In this document: piece after piece, positions 33,874-42,479 of the stretch
How the letters are laid out: every line of letters starts with the position of its first letter
How positions within the stretch are numbered: the first letter of the stretch is position 1
Source of the DNA: Desulfitobacterium hafniense DCB-2
Lineage (GTDB): Bacteria; Bacillota; Desulfitobacteriia; Desulfitobacteriales; Desulfitobacteriaceae
Assembly: GCF_000021925.1 (NCBI RefSeq)
Contig: NC_011830.1
Location: forward strand, 1,202,501 to 1,266,500
Direction of reading: 5' to 3'
Length of the DNA stretch: 64,000 nucleotides
Notes under the pieces: generated by a model
What the model saw: only the letters and a program-made list of their open reading frames with translations
Databases searched by the model: none
Told to the model about the DNA's origin: nothing
Program-made: the position numbers and the translations under genes

Positions 33874-35367
33874 TTGAATGTACTTTTAGAGAAATTAAAA
33901 GAAGTATTAATATCCGTCGTCCCGATCATCATTCTTGTATTGGTTCTAAATTTCACAATTATTCCCATGGAACCTTTATTGGTCTTCCGATTTCTTCTCG
34001 GGGCATTATTAATCGTTTTGGGGTTAGCTATTTTCCTTTTTGGAGTGGATATAGGAATTAGTAAAATAGGGACTCTGATGGGAGGAGCTTTAACGAAGAG
34101 CAACAAATTGTGGATTGTTGTGGCGGCAGGTTTAGTATTGGGATTTTTTATATCTATTGCTGAACCTGATCTGCATATCCTTGCCGGGCAAGTGGATATG
34201 GTCACTTCAGGGGTTATAGCGAAGCTGAGCATTGTTGTGGTGGTTTCTATTGGGATTGCTGTTATGCTCACAACTGGCTTAGTCCGAATAATATATAATA
34301 TTCCTTTGTATAAGTTACTCACGGTTCTCTATTTGATCATCCTGGGCTTGAGTTTTTTCACCTCCTCGGAATTTCTGGCGATCTCTTTTGACGCCTCCGG
34401 GGCAACTACCGGAGCGCTGACTGTGCCTTTCATGCTGGCTTTGGCTTTGGGGGTTTCATCTTTAAAAAAGGATGGCAAGGCTTCGGAAAAAGACAGCTTC
34501 GGTCTTGTAGCCGTTACTTCGGCCGGCGCAATTATTGCCGTCATGATCATGAGCATCCTATCCAAGCAGGATGAGATCACAGGGAGCCTTCAGGAGTCCG
34601 TTCAGGTCTCGTCCTCCCTTTTGGCACCATTTATTAATAAACTTCCCGTCGTAGCATTTGAAATCTTCATAGCCTTACTGCCCATAATGTTTATGTTTTT
34701 CTTATTTCAAAAAATCTCCTTTAAATTATCTTCAAAGGCTTACCGTAAAGTATTAAAGGGTTTAGTTTATACTTTTATCGGATTGGTTCTGTTTCTGACA
34801 GGAGTTAATGCAGGTTTTATGGAGGTTGGCAGCAAGATTGGCTATAATGTAGCCGTTTTAGATAGTAAATGGATCATTGTCGTCATCGGCTTTATTCTTG
34901 GTTTGGTAGTCATTTTGGCAGAGCCTGCAGTTTATGTCTTGACACATCAAATAGAAGATGTTACAAGTGGATATGTAAAGAGACCGGTGGTTTTGATAGC
35001 TCTTTCCATTGGAGTTGCCTTTGCGGTTTCATTATCGATGATTCGAATCTTGATCCCAGGACTTCAGTTATGGCATTTCCTTTTGCCGGGTTATGTGGTC
35101 TCCATCCTTATGATGTATTTTGTGCCGAAATTATTTGTAGGAATGGCTTTTGATGCAGGGGGGGTTGCTTCTGGACCGATGACAGCAACATTTATCCTGG
35201 CTTTTGCCCAAGGTGCCGCTGAAGCTATTGAAGGGGCTAATGTCATGGTGGATGGTTTCGGCGTAATTGCCATGGTTGCCATGACTCCAATTATTGCTTT
35301 ACAAACGTTAGGTTTTATTTTTAAGATGAAATCGGTGAAGGAAGGATTAAAGGAAAATGAAGCTTAG
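33874..35367 (+). CDS. DUF1538-family integral membrane protein, internally duplicated
   Basis: A 497-residue protein with about 12-14 hydrophobic segments. It is made of two homologous halves: AEPDLHILAGQVDMVTSGV in the first matches AEPAVYVLTHQIEDVTSGY in the second, and FDASGATTGALTVPFMLALA matches FDAGGVASGPMTATFILAFA. This is a duplicated transporter-like unit whose substrate is unknown. TTG 33874 is a plausible but weak start. It overlaps the tandem P-II gene by 11 bases, which strongly suggests that protein regulates it. Confidence 0.85.
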   Translation: MNVLLEKLKEVLISVVPIIILVLVLNFTIIPMEPLLVFRFLLGALLIVLGLAIFLFGVDIGISKIGTLMGGALTKSNKLWIVVAAGLVLGFFISIAEPDLHILAGQVDMVTSGVIAKLSIVVVVSIGIAVMLTTGLVRIIYNIPLYKLLTVLYLIILGLSFFTSSEFLAISFDASGATTGALTVPFMLALALGVSSLKKDGKASEKDSFGLVAVTSAGAIIAVMIMSILSKQDEITGSLQESVQVSSSLLAPFINKLPVVAFEIFIALLPIMFMFFLFQKISFKLSSKAYRKVLKGLVYTFIGLVLFLTGVNAGFMEVGSKIGYNVAVLDSKWIIVVIGFILGLVVILAEPAVYVLTHQIEDVTSGYVKRPVVLIALSIGVAFAVSLSMIRILIPGLQLWHFLLPGYVVSILMMYFVPKLFVGMAFDAGGVASGPMTATFILAFAQGAAEAIEGANVMVDGFGVIAMVAMTPIIALQTLGFIFKMKSVKEGLKENEA

Positions 35368-36022
35368 CTCTGATGGAAAGGAATTTGAGTTAATTTGCTT
35401 CGTCGTCAATTTTGGCGTTGGCAGCAAAGTAATCAAACTTGCCAAACAGTGTGGAATATCCGGAGGAACGATTTTCTTAGGGCGAGGCACGGTCAATCAT
35501 CCGATTCTAAAGTTTTTGGATTTGACGGATATCCGCAAAGAAATTGTGCTGATGCTCGGAGAAAAAAGCACAGCTGAGTATGCCTTAAAAGTGATTAATG
35601 AGAAATTAGCGCTGCATAAACCGAATCACGGCATTGCCTTTACAACTACGGTGAGGGGGTTTGTAGGCCGTCATTTTTCCTTTCGCAGTGAACAAGAAAG
35701 TCGAGGTGCAGAAATTCCTATGTATCATGCCATTTATACTGTAGTGGACAGAGGTAAGGCTGAAGAGGTCATAGAGGCAGCGACGAAAGCCGGCTCAAGA
35801 GGTGGAACCATCATCAATGCCCGTGGCTCAGGAATTCACGAGACTCACACCTTGTTCTCCATGGCTATCGAACCGGAAAAGGAAATTGTCATGATCCTGG
35901 CGGAGAGCCAAACCACAGAGGCTATCGTCACGGCTATACGCAATGAACTTCATATTGAACAACCGGGGAATGGGATTATTTTTGTTCTCGATGTGACTCA
36001 GACTTATGGATTAAGGCAGTAA
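35357..36022 (+). CDS. Tandem P-II-like signalling protein
   Basis: A 221-residue protein with two P-II-like ferredoxin-fold repeats. In each, a GGTI loop follows a GxG-like segment (SGGTIFLGRG ~35; RGGTIINARGSG ~148-159) and is followed by EIVLML / EIVMIL and NHGIAF / GNGIIF at the ends. It binds small effectors in known families. The 11-base overlap with the DUF1538 membrane gene suggests a direct regulatory partner, as P-II proteins commonly gate transporters. No T-loop tyrosine for uridylylation is obvious. A strong terminator follows. Confidence 0.85.
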   Translation: MKLSSDGKEFELICFVVNFGVGSKVIKLAKQCGISGGTIFLGRGTVNHPILKFLDLTDIRKEIVLMLGEKSTAEYALKVINEKLALHKPNHGIAFTTTVRGFVGRHFSFRSEQESRGAEIPMYHAIYTVVDRGKAEEVIEAATKAGSRGGTIINARGSGIHETHTLFSMAIEPEKEIVMILAESQTTEAIVTAIRNELHIEQPGNGIIFVLDVTQTYGLRQ

Positions 36023-36045
36023 CCGCCGGCATAATAGGTGAACAA

Positions 36046-36086
36046 AGGGCTTTCCCCTGAAGCATCAAGCTTTAGGGGAAAGCCCT
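36046..36086. terminator. Terminator of the DUF1538 / P-II operon
   Basis: AGGGCTTTCCCCT and AGGGGAAAGCCCT form a 13-bp stem followed by ATTATTCT. Confidence 0.88.
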
Positions 36087-36115
36087 ATTATTCTCAGAGC
36101 AGGGTTTGACAAAGT

Positions 36116-36144
36116 ATGGAATCCGTATTACATTAAAACTAAAC
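36116..36144 (+). promoter_or_regulatory. Promoter of the Rrf2/CymR-like gene
   Basis: TTGACA (36116-36121), 17-base spacer, TACATT (36139-36144), 35 bases before the ATG. Confidence 0.7.
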
Positions 36145-36178
36145 CCATCTGAATTCTTAAGCTTGGAGTGTTAAAGGA

Positions 36179-36622
36179 ATGAAAATATCAACAAAAGGCA
36201 GATACGGGCTGCGGGCATTACTGGATTTGGCCGTTCATTCCCGAGGAGAACATGTGCCCCTTTCCAATATTGCTGAACGACAAAATATCTCTGAGAACTA
36301 TTTAGAGCAGGTTTTTTCCGCATTGCGCAAGGCGGGGATCATCAATAGTGTAAAAGGGGCTCAGGGCGGTTATGTCTTGGCGGACAAAGCGGCTGAGATT
36401 AAAGTCGGCACAATTCTCAGAGTCCTGGAAGGAGAATTATCCGTTGCCAATGAAGAACTGCCTCAGGAAGGCGGGGTAAGCATCCAGGAGTGTATTCAAG
36501 TTAAGGTGTGGGATCAGATGACTGAGCGCATTAATGAATTGGTGGATTCGCTGACCTTAGAGGATCTTGTTCACGAATATAATGTGATGAGCGGCCATAG
36601 CGGCATCATGTACTATATCTAA
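36179..36622 (+). CDS. Rrf2-family regulator, CymR-like
   Basis: A 147-residue Rrf2 protein (TKGRYGLRALLDLAVHSRGE ~5-24, NISENYLEQVFSALRKAGII ~39-58, KGAQGGYVLA ~63-72). It lacks the three-cysteine cluster of IscR. That matches CymR, the cysteine-metabolism repressor that acts with cysteine synthase. It lies upstream of O-acetylhomoserine sulfhydrylase and, further on, a cysK gene, which supports this role. ATG 36179 behind GGAG. Terminator at 36627-36661. Confidence 0.88.
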   Translation: MKISTKGRYGLRALLDLAVHSRGEHVPLSNIAERQNISENYLEQVFSALRKAGIINSVKGAQGGYVLADKAAEIKVGTILRVLEGELSVANEELPQEGGVSIQECIQVKVWDQMTERINELVDSLTLEDLVHEYNVMSGHSGIMYYI

Positions 36623-36626
36623 AGCA

Positions 36627-36661
36627 ACAGCCTTCTGAGCTTTTTCAGAAGGTTGTTCTTT
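36627..36661 (+). terminator. Terminator of the Rrf2 gene
   Basis: AACAGCCTTCTGA pairs with TCAGAAGGTTGTT around GCTTTT, followed by CTTTATT. Confidence 0.85.
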
Positions 36662-36737
36662 ATTCTCTTCTTAAAAACTGTTAGAATATAGATTAAATAA
36701 ATAATAAAAAATTATATAATACATCAGGTTTTTTCTA

Positions 36738-36766
36738 TTGACAAAAGAGGTGAATGAACTTAAACT
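36738..36766 (+). promoter_or_regulatory. Promoter of the O-acetylhomoserine sulfhydrylase gene
   Basis: TTGACA (36738-36743), 17 bases, TAAACT (36761-36766). An ACTTT-ATT-AAAGT repeat overlaps the -10. No SAM riboswitch is seen in the leader. Confidence 0.55.
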
Positions 36767-36833
36767 TTATTAAAGTAGAGTAAACATATTTGATTACTTT
36801 GAGAATGCGCCAGATTGAGGGTAAAGGAGCGAT

Positions 36834-38126
36834 ATGATGAGCGAGAGACAATTAAAATTTGATACCCTACAGGTCCATGGAGGGCAAACGGCCGATCCTA
36901 CCACAGGTTCAAGGGCTGTACCTATTTACCAGACTTCATCCTACGTCTTTGCTAATGCGGAACATGCGGCCAATTTATTTGGCTTAAAAGAAACCGGGAA
37001 TATCTATACACGGATCATGAATCCCACCACCGATGTTTTCGAGCAGCGGATCGCCGCCTTGGAGGGTGGAGTGGGAGCATTGGCCGTCGCTTCGGGTTCG
37101 GCTGCAGTTACCTATGCCATTTTAAATATTGCCGGAGTGGGAGATGAGATTGTCTCAGCCAGTACCCTTTATGGAGGAACTTACAATCTTTTTTCAACAA
37201 CCTTGCCTAAGCTGGGGATTAAGACGGTATTCGTCCATCCTGATGATCCGGAGAATTTTCGCAAAGCGGTTACCGAAAAAACGAAGGCTCTCTATATTGA
37301 AACTATAGGCAATCCGGGCATTAATCTTATCGATATTGAGGCTGTGGCTCAGATCGCTCATGAATATGGAGTGCCCTTAATCGTTGATAATACCTTTGGT
37401 ACACCTTATCTGATTCGCCCGTTTGAGTTTGGGGCGGATATTGTAGTCCATTCAGCGACCAAGTTCATCGGGGGACACGGAACCTCCATCGGTGGGATTA
37501 TTGTGGATTCAGGAAAATTTGATTGGGCCGGCAGCGGCCGATTCCCGGGCTTAACTGAGCCGGATGCCAGCTACCATGGCTTAAACTATGCGGAAGCATT
37601 GGGACCGGCAGCCTATATCACCAAAGCCAGGGTGCAGCTCTTGCGGGATACGGGAGCAGCCTTGAGTCCGTTTAATTCCTTCCTGTTCCTCCAAGGGCTG
37701 GAGACTCTTTCCCTTCGGGTGGAAAGGCATGTGGCCAATACGAAAAAAATCGTGGATTTCTTGAGCAATCATCCTCAGGTGGCCTGGGTAAACTATCCCA
37801 GCCTTAAAGAGAGTAAATACTATGAACTCGCTCAAAAATATCTTCCCAAAGGTGCGGGTTCCATCTTTACCTTTGGTATTAAGGGCGGGATCGAGGCCGG
37901 CAAGAAGTTTATTGACAGCCTGGAAATCTTCTCCTTGCTGGCTAATGTAGCCGATGCCAAGTCATTGGTCATTCACCCGGCCAGCACCACTCATGCTCAG
38001 TTATCGGAAGAGGATCTGGTGGCGGCAGGAGTTACCCCGGATATGGTCAGGCTCTCCATTGGTATAGAAGATGCAGAGGATCTCATCTATGATCTCGAGC
38101 AGGCCCTAAGAAAAGCCGCCGGCTGA
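36834..38126 (+). CDS. O-acetylhomoserine aminocarboxypropyltransferase (sulfhydrylase)
   Basis: A 430-residue PLP enzyme of the Cys/Met-metabolism family. It has SGSAAVTYAILNIAG (~88-102), VDNTFGTPYLIRPFEFGADI (~183-202) and the PLP-lysine VVHSATKFIGGHG (~206-218). It would make homocysteine from O-acetylhomoserine and sulfide. The long N-terminal and middle segments place it with the 420-430-residue sulfhydrylases rather than short cystathionine synthases. ATG 36834 behind AAAGGAG, with a -10-like promoter upstream. It lies between the CymR-like gene and the sulfur transporter. Confidence 0.92.
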   Translation: MMSERQLKFDTLQVHGGQTADPTTGSRAVPIYQTSSYVFANAEHAANLFGLKETGNIYTRIMNPTTDVFEQRIAALEGGVGALAVASGSAAVTYAILNIAGVGDEIVSASTLYGGTYNLFSTTLPKLGIKTVFVHPDDPENFRKAVTEKTKALYIETIGNPGINLIDIEAVAQIAHEYGVPLIVDNTFGTPYLIRPFEFGADIVVHSATKFIGGHGTSIGGIIVDSGKFDWAGSGRFPGLTEPDASYHGLNYAEALGPAAYITKARVQLLRDTGAALSPFNSFLFLQGLETLSLRVERHVANTKKIVDFLSNHPQVAWVNYPSLKESKYYELAQKYLPKGAGSIFTFGIKGGIEAGKKFIDSLEIFSLLANVADAKSLVIHPASTTHAQLSEEDLVAAGVTPDMVRLSIGIEDAEDLIYDLEQALRKAAG

Positions 38127-38169
38127 GAATAGGAAGTGTGTTATTCATGATGCTTGAATAAGGAAAGAA

Positions 38170-38229
38170 AATTGCCCCTGTGCAAATCTGTAATGGTAGA
38201 TATACCCTTGCAGAGAGACACAGGGGCGT
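38170..38229. terminator. Bidirectional hairpin between sulfhydrylase and YeiH-type gene
   Basis: GCCCCTGTG and CACAGGGGC pair across a long loop between convergent genes. Confidence 0.6.
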
Positions 38230-38254
38230 TCCTTATGAATTGGCAATGATGCTG

Positions 38255-39292
38255 TTAAAGTATCAGAGTGAAATAAGAAAAGGCGGAAACCAGGACAGAA
38301 GCGACGAGCATAGCGAGGAGGGGACGCAGGGCTCTGGAACGGAGGCTGGCTAAATGAACATTAAGTCCCAATCCGACCATGGCGGCAGCCATTAAAAAGG
38401 AGGAGAGGGTGGCAATGGCATTCAAGACTTCTGTGGGCAGAGGGAGATAGGTGCCAATGAGACTGGTTAAGATGAAGCCTAACAGAAACCAGGGAAAGGA
38501 GGCTCTCTGAGTCGAGTCCTCAGTTTCTTTGCTTTGGCGGCGCACCCACCAAAGCAGAACGAAACTTACAGGAATAAGGAGGAAGACTCTGGCCAATTTA
38601 GCCAGCAAGGAGGCGGTCAAGGCATCGGCTCCCACTGAATTGGCCGCCGCCGCCGCATGAGCAATCTCATGTAAGGTGATCCCGCTCCAGGTTCCGTATT
38701 GGAGGGCGGTTAAGCCTAGATAAGGATAAAGCAGGGTATAGGCAAGGGTAAAAAGAGTACCGATTAAGGCGATGATACCCACCCCGATGGCGGTATCCTC
38801 GTCCTTCGCTTTGAGGATAGGAGCAACTGCAGCAATGGCCGCCGCCCCGCAGATACCGGTCCCAATGCCCAGGAGCAGGGACAACTGCCGATCACCCTTA
38901 AGCCACTTAGACACCAAAAGGGTGGTAAAGACGGCGATGACAATGGTGAATACCCCCTGAAACAAAAGGGAGGGGCCTTGTTGCAGGACCAGATGGATAT
39001 TGAGGCGAAAGCCATAAAGGATAATCGCAAAGCGCAAAATTTTCTGAGCGGTAAACTGGATGCCGGGGCGGCATTTTTCCGGATAGCCCAAAGTATTGCG
39101 ATAAAGAACGGCTATAAAAATCGCACAAAGCATGGCGCCAATCTTGCTGATGCCGGGTAGGGTAGCTATTCCCGTGGCGAAGGCGGCAACTCCCATGGTG
39201 AAAAGCAGTCCCGGCAGGAAGGGAGCGATGGGGAATTTAGCTGAAGGAAAGTGTCTTTCTGTTCTTTCGACTGGATTATTTATGATGGCCAT
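38255..39292 (-). CDS. YeiH/UPF0324 family putative sulfate exporter
   Basis: A 345-residue membrane protein with about ten segments. It carries the family motifs LLGIGTGICGAAAIAAVAP (~142-160), WSGITLHEIAHAAAAANSVG (~201-220) and MAAAMVGLGLNVHLASL (~303-319). Such proteins are linked to export of sulfur compounds or anions and are often divergent from a CysL-type LysR gene, as here (39424). ATG 39292 behind AGGAGG. Probably under the control of that regulator. Confidence 0.9.
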   Translation of the reverse strand: MAIINNPVERTERHFPSAKFPIAPFLPGLLFTMGVAAFATGIATLPGISKIGAMLCAIFIAVLYRNTLGYPEKCRPGIQFTAQKILRFAIILYGFRLNIHLVLQQGPSLLFQGVFTIVIAVFTTLLVSKWLKGDRQLSLLLGIGTGICGAAAIAAVAPILKAKDEDTAIGVGIIALIGTLFTLAYTLLYPYLGLTALQYGTWSGITLHEIAHAAAAANSVGADALTASLLAKLARVFLLIPVSFVLLWWVRRQSKETEDSTQRASFPWFLLGFILTSLIGTYLPLPTEVLNAIATLSSFLMAAAMVGLGLNVHLASLRSRALRPLLAMLVASVLVSAFSYFTLIL

Positions 39293-39423
39293 GATATCCT
39301 CCTAAGGTAAATATTAAAACCGATTAAAAACGTATCTCTACTTTAACCTTAGCAAGGAACTAAACGCAATCCCGATTTGTTATACTATACATAGCGAATG
39401 CTTATAAACAGGAGGTAGTCCCA

Positions 39424-40335
39424 TTGATAATAGAAACCTTAGAAATTTTCAGGAAAGTAGCAGAAGAAAAAAGCTTTTCCAAAGCAGCCGAAGATCTCTT
39501 CCTTTCCCAACCGGCTGTCAGCTCACACATTCGCAATTTAGAGAATGAGTTTGGAACAAAGCTCATTTATCGTTCCTCAAAGCATGTTGATTTGACTCCG
39601 GCTGGAGAAATCCTCTATGAGCAGGCCTGCAGAATCATCAATCAATACCAGGAGGCCAAAGAAAAAATCAACCAGATTCAAAGCATTGTTTCCGGAAATC
39701 TCCGCATTGGGGCGAGCTTTACGATCGGGGAATATATTCTGCCGGAATTGGTCAGTCAAACGGCCAGAAGGTATCCCAATCTCAATATTAATGTCACCAT
39801 CGGGAATACGGAAGAGATTGCTCAAGGATTAAGGCAGAACCGGTTGGATGTAGCTTTAGTCGAGGGTAAGATCACCGGTAAGGAGTTTATCCTGGAGCCT
39901 TTCATGGTGGATGAAATGGTTTTGATTGCTCTGCCAAGTCACCCCTTGGCAAAAATAAAAGGGGTCACCGCTCAGGATCTTGAGGATCAGGTTTGGATTC
40001 TACGGGAAACGGGTTCCGGAACCCGTGAGTTCAGTGATCGCTTTATCGAAACACTGAAGATTCCGGTCAAGCATTCTTATGGATTCAGCAGCAACACTGG
40101 GGTTAAGGCAGCGGTTCTGAGCGGACTGGGAATCGCTTTAGTATCAAAGCTGATTATTCAAAAAGAGATTAAGGCGGGAGAAATAGCCATTATACCCCTG
40201 GAAGAAAACTTGCCCCGCCTGTCACGGGAGTTCCTTATTGCGAGAGGCCAGCAAACTTATTTTACGAAAGCCTCGGAGGCTTTTCTGATGGAATTAAGCC
40301 ATTACAGCCAGGATACTCATGAGAATGGTCTTTAG
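39424..40335 (+). CDS. CysL-like LysR regulator
   Basis: A 303-residue LysR protein (HTH FSKAAEDLFLSQPAVSSHIR ~19-38; ETGSGTREFSDRF ~196-208 effector loop). In Bacillota the CysL group activates sulfite or sulfur genes. It is encoded divergently from the YeiH-type transporter and just upstream of cysteine synthase. TTG 39424 behind GGAGG. The 39293-39423 gap is the shared control region; I see no certain LysR box there. Confidence 0.9.
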   Translation: MIIETLEIFRKVAEEKSFSKAAEDLFLSQPAVSSHIRNLENEFGTKLIYRSSKHVDLTPAGEILYEQACRIINQYQEAKEKINQIQSIVSGNLRIGASFTIGEYILPELVSQTARRYPNLNINVTIGNTEEIAQGLRQNRLDVALVEGKITGKEFILEPFMVDEMVLIALPSHPLAKIKGVTAQDLEDQVWILRETGSGTREFSDRFIETLKIPVKHSYGFSSNTGVKAAVLSGLGIALVSKLIIQKEIKAGEIAIIPLEENLPRLSREFLIARGQQTYFTKASEAFLMELSHYSQDTHENGL

Positions 40336-40346
40336 TTAAATTTCTA

Positions 40347-40376
40347 TTGACAGCAGAGCAGGTAAAGGATTACAAT
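40347..40376 (+). promoter_or_regulatory. Promoter of cysK
   Basis: TTGACA (40347-40352), 18-base spacer and TACAAT (40371-40376), about 88 bases before the cysK ATG. Confidence 0.75.
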
Positions 40377-40463
40377 AAAGACAACAAAACAAATAAGAAT
40401 ACTAGGAATAACGAGACGGTATAGGAAACAGCGCTTAATTTTATATTTAAGGAGGTTACCCAC

Positions 40464-41399
40464 ATGTCGAAAATCGCCAGAAGTTTAACTGACCTAATTG
40501 GCAATACCCCATTATTGGAACTGTCCAATTACAATAGGACCACTGAATTAGAGGCTAAGGTCATAGCAAAACTTGAATACTTTAACCCTCTTTCCAGCGT
40601 CAAAGACAGAATTGGCTACGCCATGATCAAAGACGCGGAAGAGAAAGGATTGCTGAACAAGGATACGGTCATTATTGAGCCCACCAGTGGCAATACAGGA
40701 ATTGCCTTGGCTTTTGTATCCGCTGCCCGTGGCTATCGCTTGATTTTAACCATGCCTGAAACCATGAGCGTGGAAAGAAGGAACCTGCTCAAGGCTTTGG
40801 GAGCGGAGCTGGTGCTGACTCCAGGACCGGCCGGCATGAAAGGAGCTATTCAAAAAGCTGAGGAATTAGCTGCTGAATATAAGAATTCCTTTATACCACA
40901 GCAGTTCAACAATCCGGCTAACCCGGAAATTCATAGGCAAACCACCGCTGAAGAGATCTGGAGAGATACAGATGGAGAAGTGGATATCTTTGTGGCCGGA
41001 GTGGGCACCGGCGGAACGGTAACCGGTGTGGGTGAAGCCCTGAAGCAGAAGAAACCGGGGGTAAAAGTTATCGCGGTGGAACCGGCAGATTCACCGGTGC
41101 TGTCGGGAGGAACTCCCGGAGCTCATAAGATTCAGGGTATTGGTGCCGGATTTGTCCCCGGTGTCTATAGCTCAGAAGTCATCGATGAAATTTTCCAGGT
41201 CAAAAATGAGGAAGCTTTTGAGACCTCTCGAAAACTTTCGAAGACGGAAGGTCTGCTGGTTGGGATTTCCTCAGGTGCTGCGGCTTATGCGGCGACCCAA
41301 ATCGCCAAGAGACCGGAAAATAAAGGAAAGAACATCGTCGTTCTACTCCCGGATACGGGGGAAAGATATCTCTCCACGGTCTTATTCCAAGAAGGTTGA
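40464..41399 (+). CDS. cysK: Cysteine synthase A (O-acetylserine sulfhydrylase)
   Basis: A 311-residue PLP enzyme. It has the active-site lysine in NPLSSVKDRIG (~39-47), the substrate loop TSGNTGIALA (~74-83), and the phosphate-binding GTGGTVTGVG (~180-189). It makes cysteine from O-acetylserine and sulfide. The tail is short. ATG 40464 behind AAGGAGG, with a TTGACA-TACAAT promoter at 40347-40376. It is the last gene of the sulfur island. Confidence 0.95.
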   Translation: MSKIARSLTDLIGNTPLLELSNYNRTTELEAKVIAKLEYFNPLSSVKDRIGYAMIKDAEEKGLLNKDTVIIEPTSGNTGIALAFVSAARGYRLILTMPETMSVERRNLLKALGAELVLTPGPAGMKGAIQKAEELAAEYKNSFIPQQFNNPANPEIHRQTTAEEIWRDTDGEVDIFVAGVGTGGTVTGVGEALKQKKPGVKVIAVEPADSPVLSGGTPGAHKIQGIGAGFVPGVYSSEVIDEIFQVKNEEAFETSRKLSKTEGLLVGISSGAAAYAATQIAKRPENKGKNIVVLLPDTGERYLSTVLFQEG

Positions 41400-41707
41400 G
41401 AAGGTGAAGGGGCTTTGCCAATTTCCTTCACATAATGTTAACATTTTGTTTACAGTTTCTTCACCTGTAGTTTAAGGTGTTGTGATAGTATACAAGTAAC
41501 GACATTCTTCTCCTACCTTTTATATAGACAAGAGGTAACTCTTGTCAAAAGCTGAACCGTCTCTTCCAGGCGGTTTTTTCTTTTTATTAATCTTTTCTTA
41601 AATCTTAAGCAGTTTATTTGATTTTTTTTCTATAAAACGCTATGATAATTCGGAAGAGAGGACTAGCTGACAAATGGGTTTTCTATAAGATGGTAGGGGG
41701 TTAAACT
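41400..41707. other. Intergenic stretch with two hairpins, possible small RNA
   Basis: GACAAGAG-GTAA-CTCTTGTC (41527-41546) is a perfect 8-bp hairpin. AACCG/CGGTT (41555-41575) followed by six T is a terminator. No reading frame explains them, and the spacing suggests a short RNA or a leader ending here. The stretch after 41580 is AT-rich. Confidence 0.4.
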
Positions 41708-42382
41708 TTGGAATTGCTGCAGACCGTGTTGGACTTTTTTATTCACTTGGATAGTCATATTGGTGAAATCATAGCTTCTTATGGAGTGTGGACATATCTC
41801 ATTCTTTTTCTGATTATCTTTGCCGAAACAGGGTTGGTGGTGACCCCATTTCTGCCCGGAGATTCTTTGATCTTTGTGGTAGGTACTTTCGCAGCCAGCG
41901 GTGCCTTGGATGTGTGGATTTTGTTTTTCTTACTGCTGGCGGCTGCCGTCATCGGGGATACGGTGAATTATGAGGTCGGCCGTTTCCTGGGACCGAAAGT
42001 ATTCTCCAAAGAAATGCGTTTCCTTAACCATGAGAATCTGATGAAGACCCAAAGGTTTTATGAAAAGCATGGGGGTAAGACCATTATCATTGCCCGCTTT
42101 CTGCCGATTATTCGCACCTTCGCCCCCTTTGTGGCAGGTGTCGGCACCATGAAATACCTGAGGTTCTTGGCGTATAATTTCGTAGGGGCTTTATTGTGGG
42201 TTACGGTAGCTCTTTGCGCAGGTTATTTCTTTGGCAATCTGCCTTTTGTAAAGGATAATTTTACCTTGGTGATCTTTGCGATCATTGGCATATCGGCTGT
42301 TCCCGCGGTTTATGCCTATATTAAGAATTGGCTGCAGGGGAGAAACCAGCGCAAAGTAAGCACGAATAATGAATCGAACTAA
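41708..42382 (+). CDS. DedA-family membrane protein
   Basis: A 224-residue protein of the DedA / VTT fold with about five or six segments. The signatures are FAETGLVVTPFLPGDSLIF (~40-58, with the conserved E and P) and ARFLPIIRTFAPFVAGVG (~125-142, R-x-x-P-x-x-R). DedA proteins scramble or flip lipids and support membrane potential. TTG start at 41708 behind GGGGG. Confidence 0.92.
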   Translation: MELLQTVLDFFIHLDSHIGEIIASYGVWTYLILFLIIFAETGLVVTPFLPGDSLIFVVGTFAASGALDVWILFFLLLAAAVIGDTVNYEVGRFLGPKVFSKEMRFLNHENLMKTQRFYEKHGGKTIIIARFLPIIRTFAPFVAGVGTMKYLRFLAYNFVGALLWVTVALCAGYFFGNLPFVKDNFTLVIFAIIGISAVPAVYAYIKNWLQGRNQRKVSTNNESN

Positions 42383-42479
42383 AAAAGGATTTTGCTGCTC
42401 TGAAATAGAAGAAGGAATTAACACTGGTTAATAGTGTTAATTCCTTTATTTTTTCCTGAGAATAAGATAAGAGGAGGGC

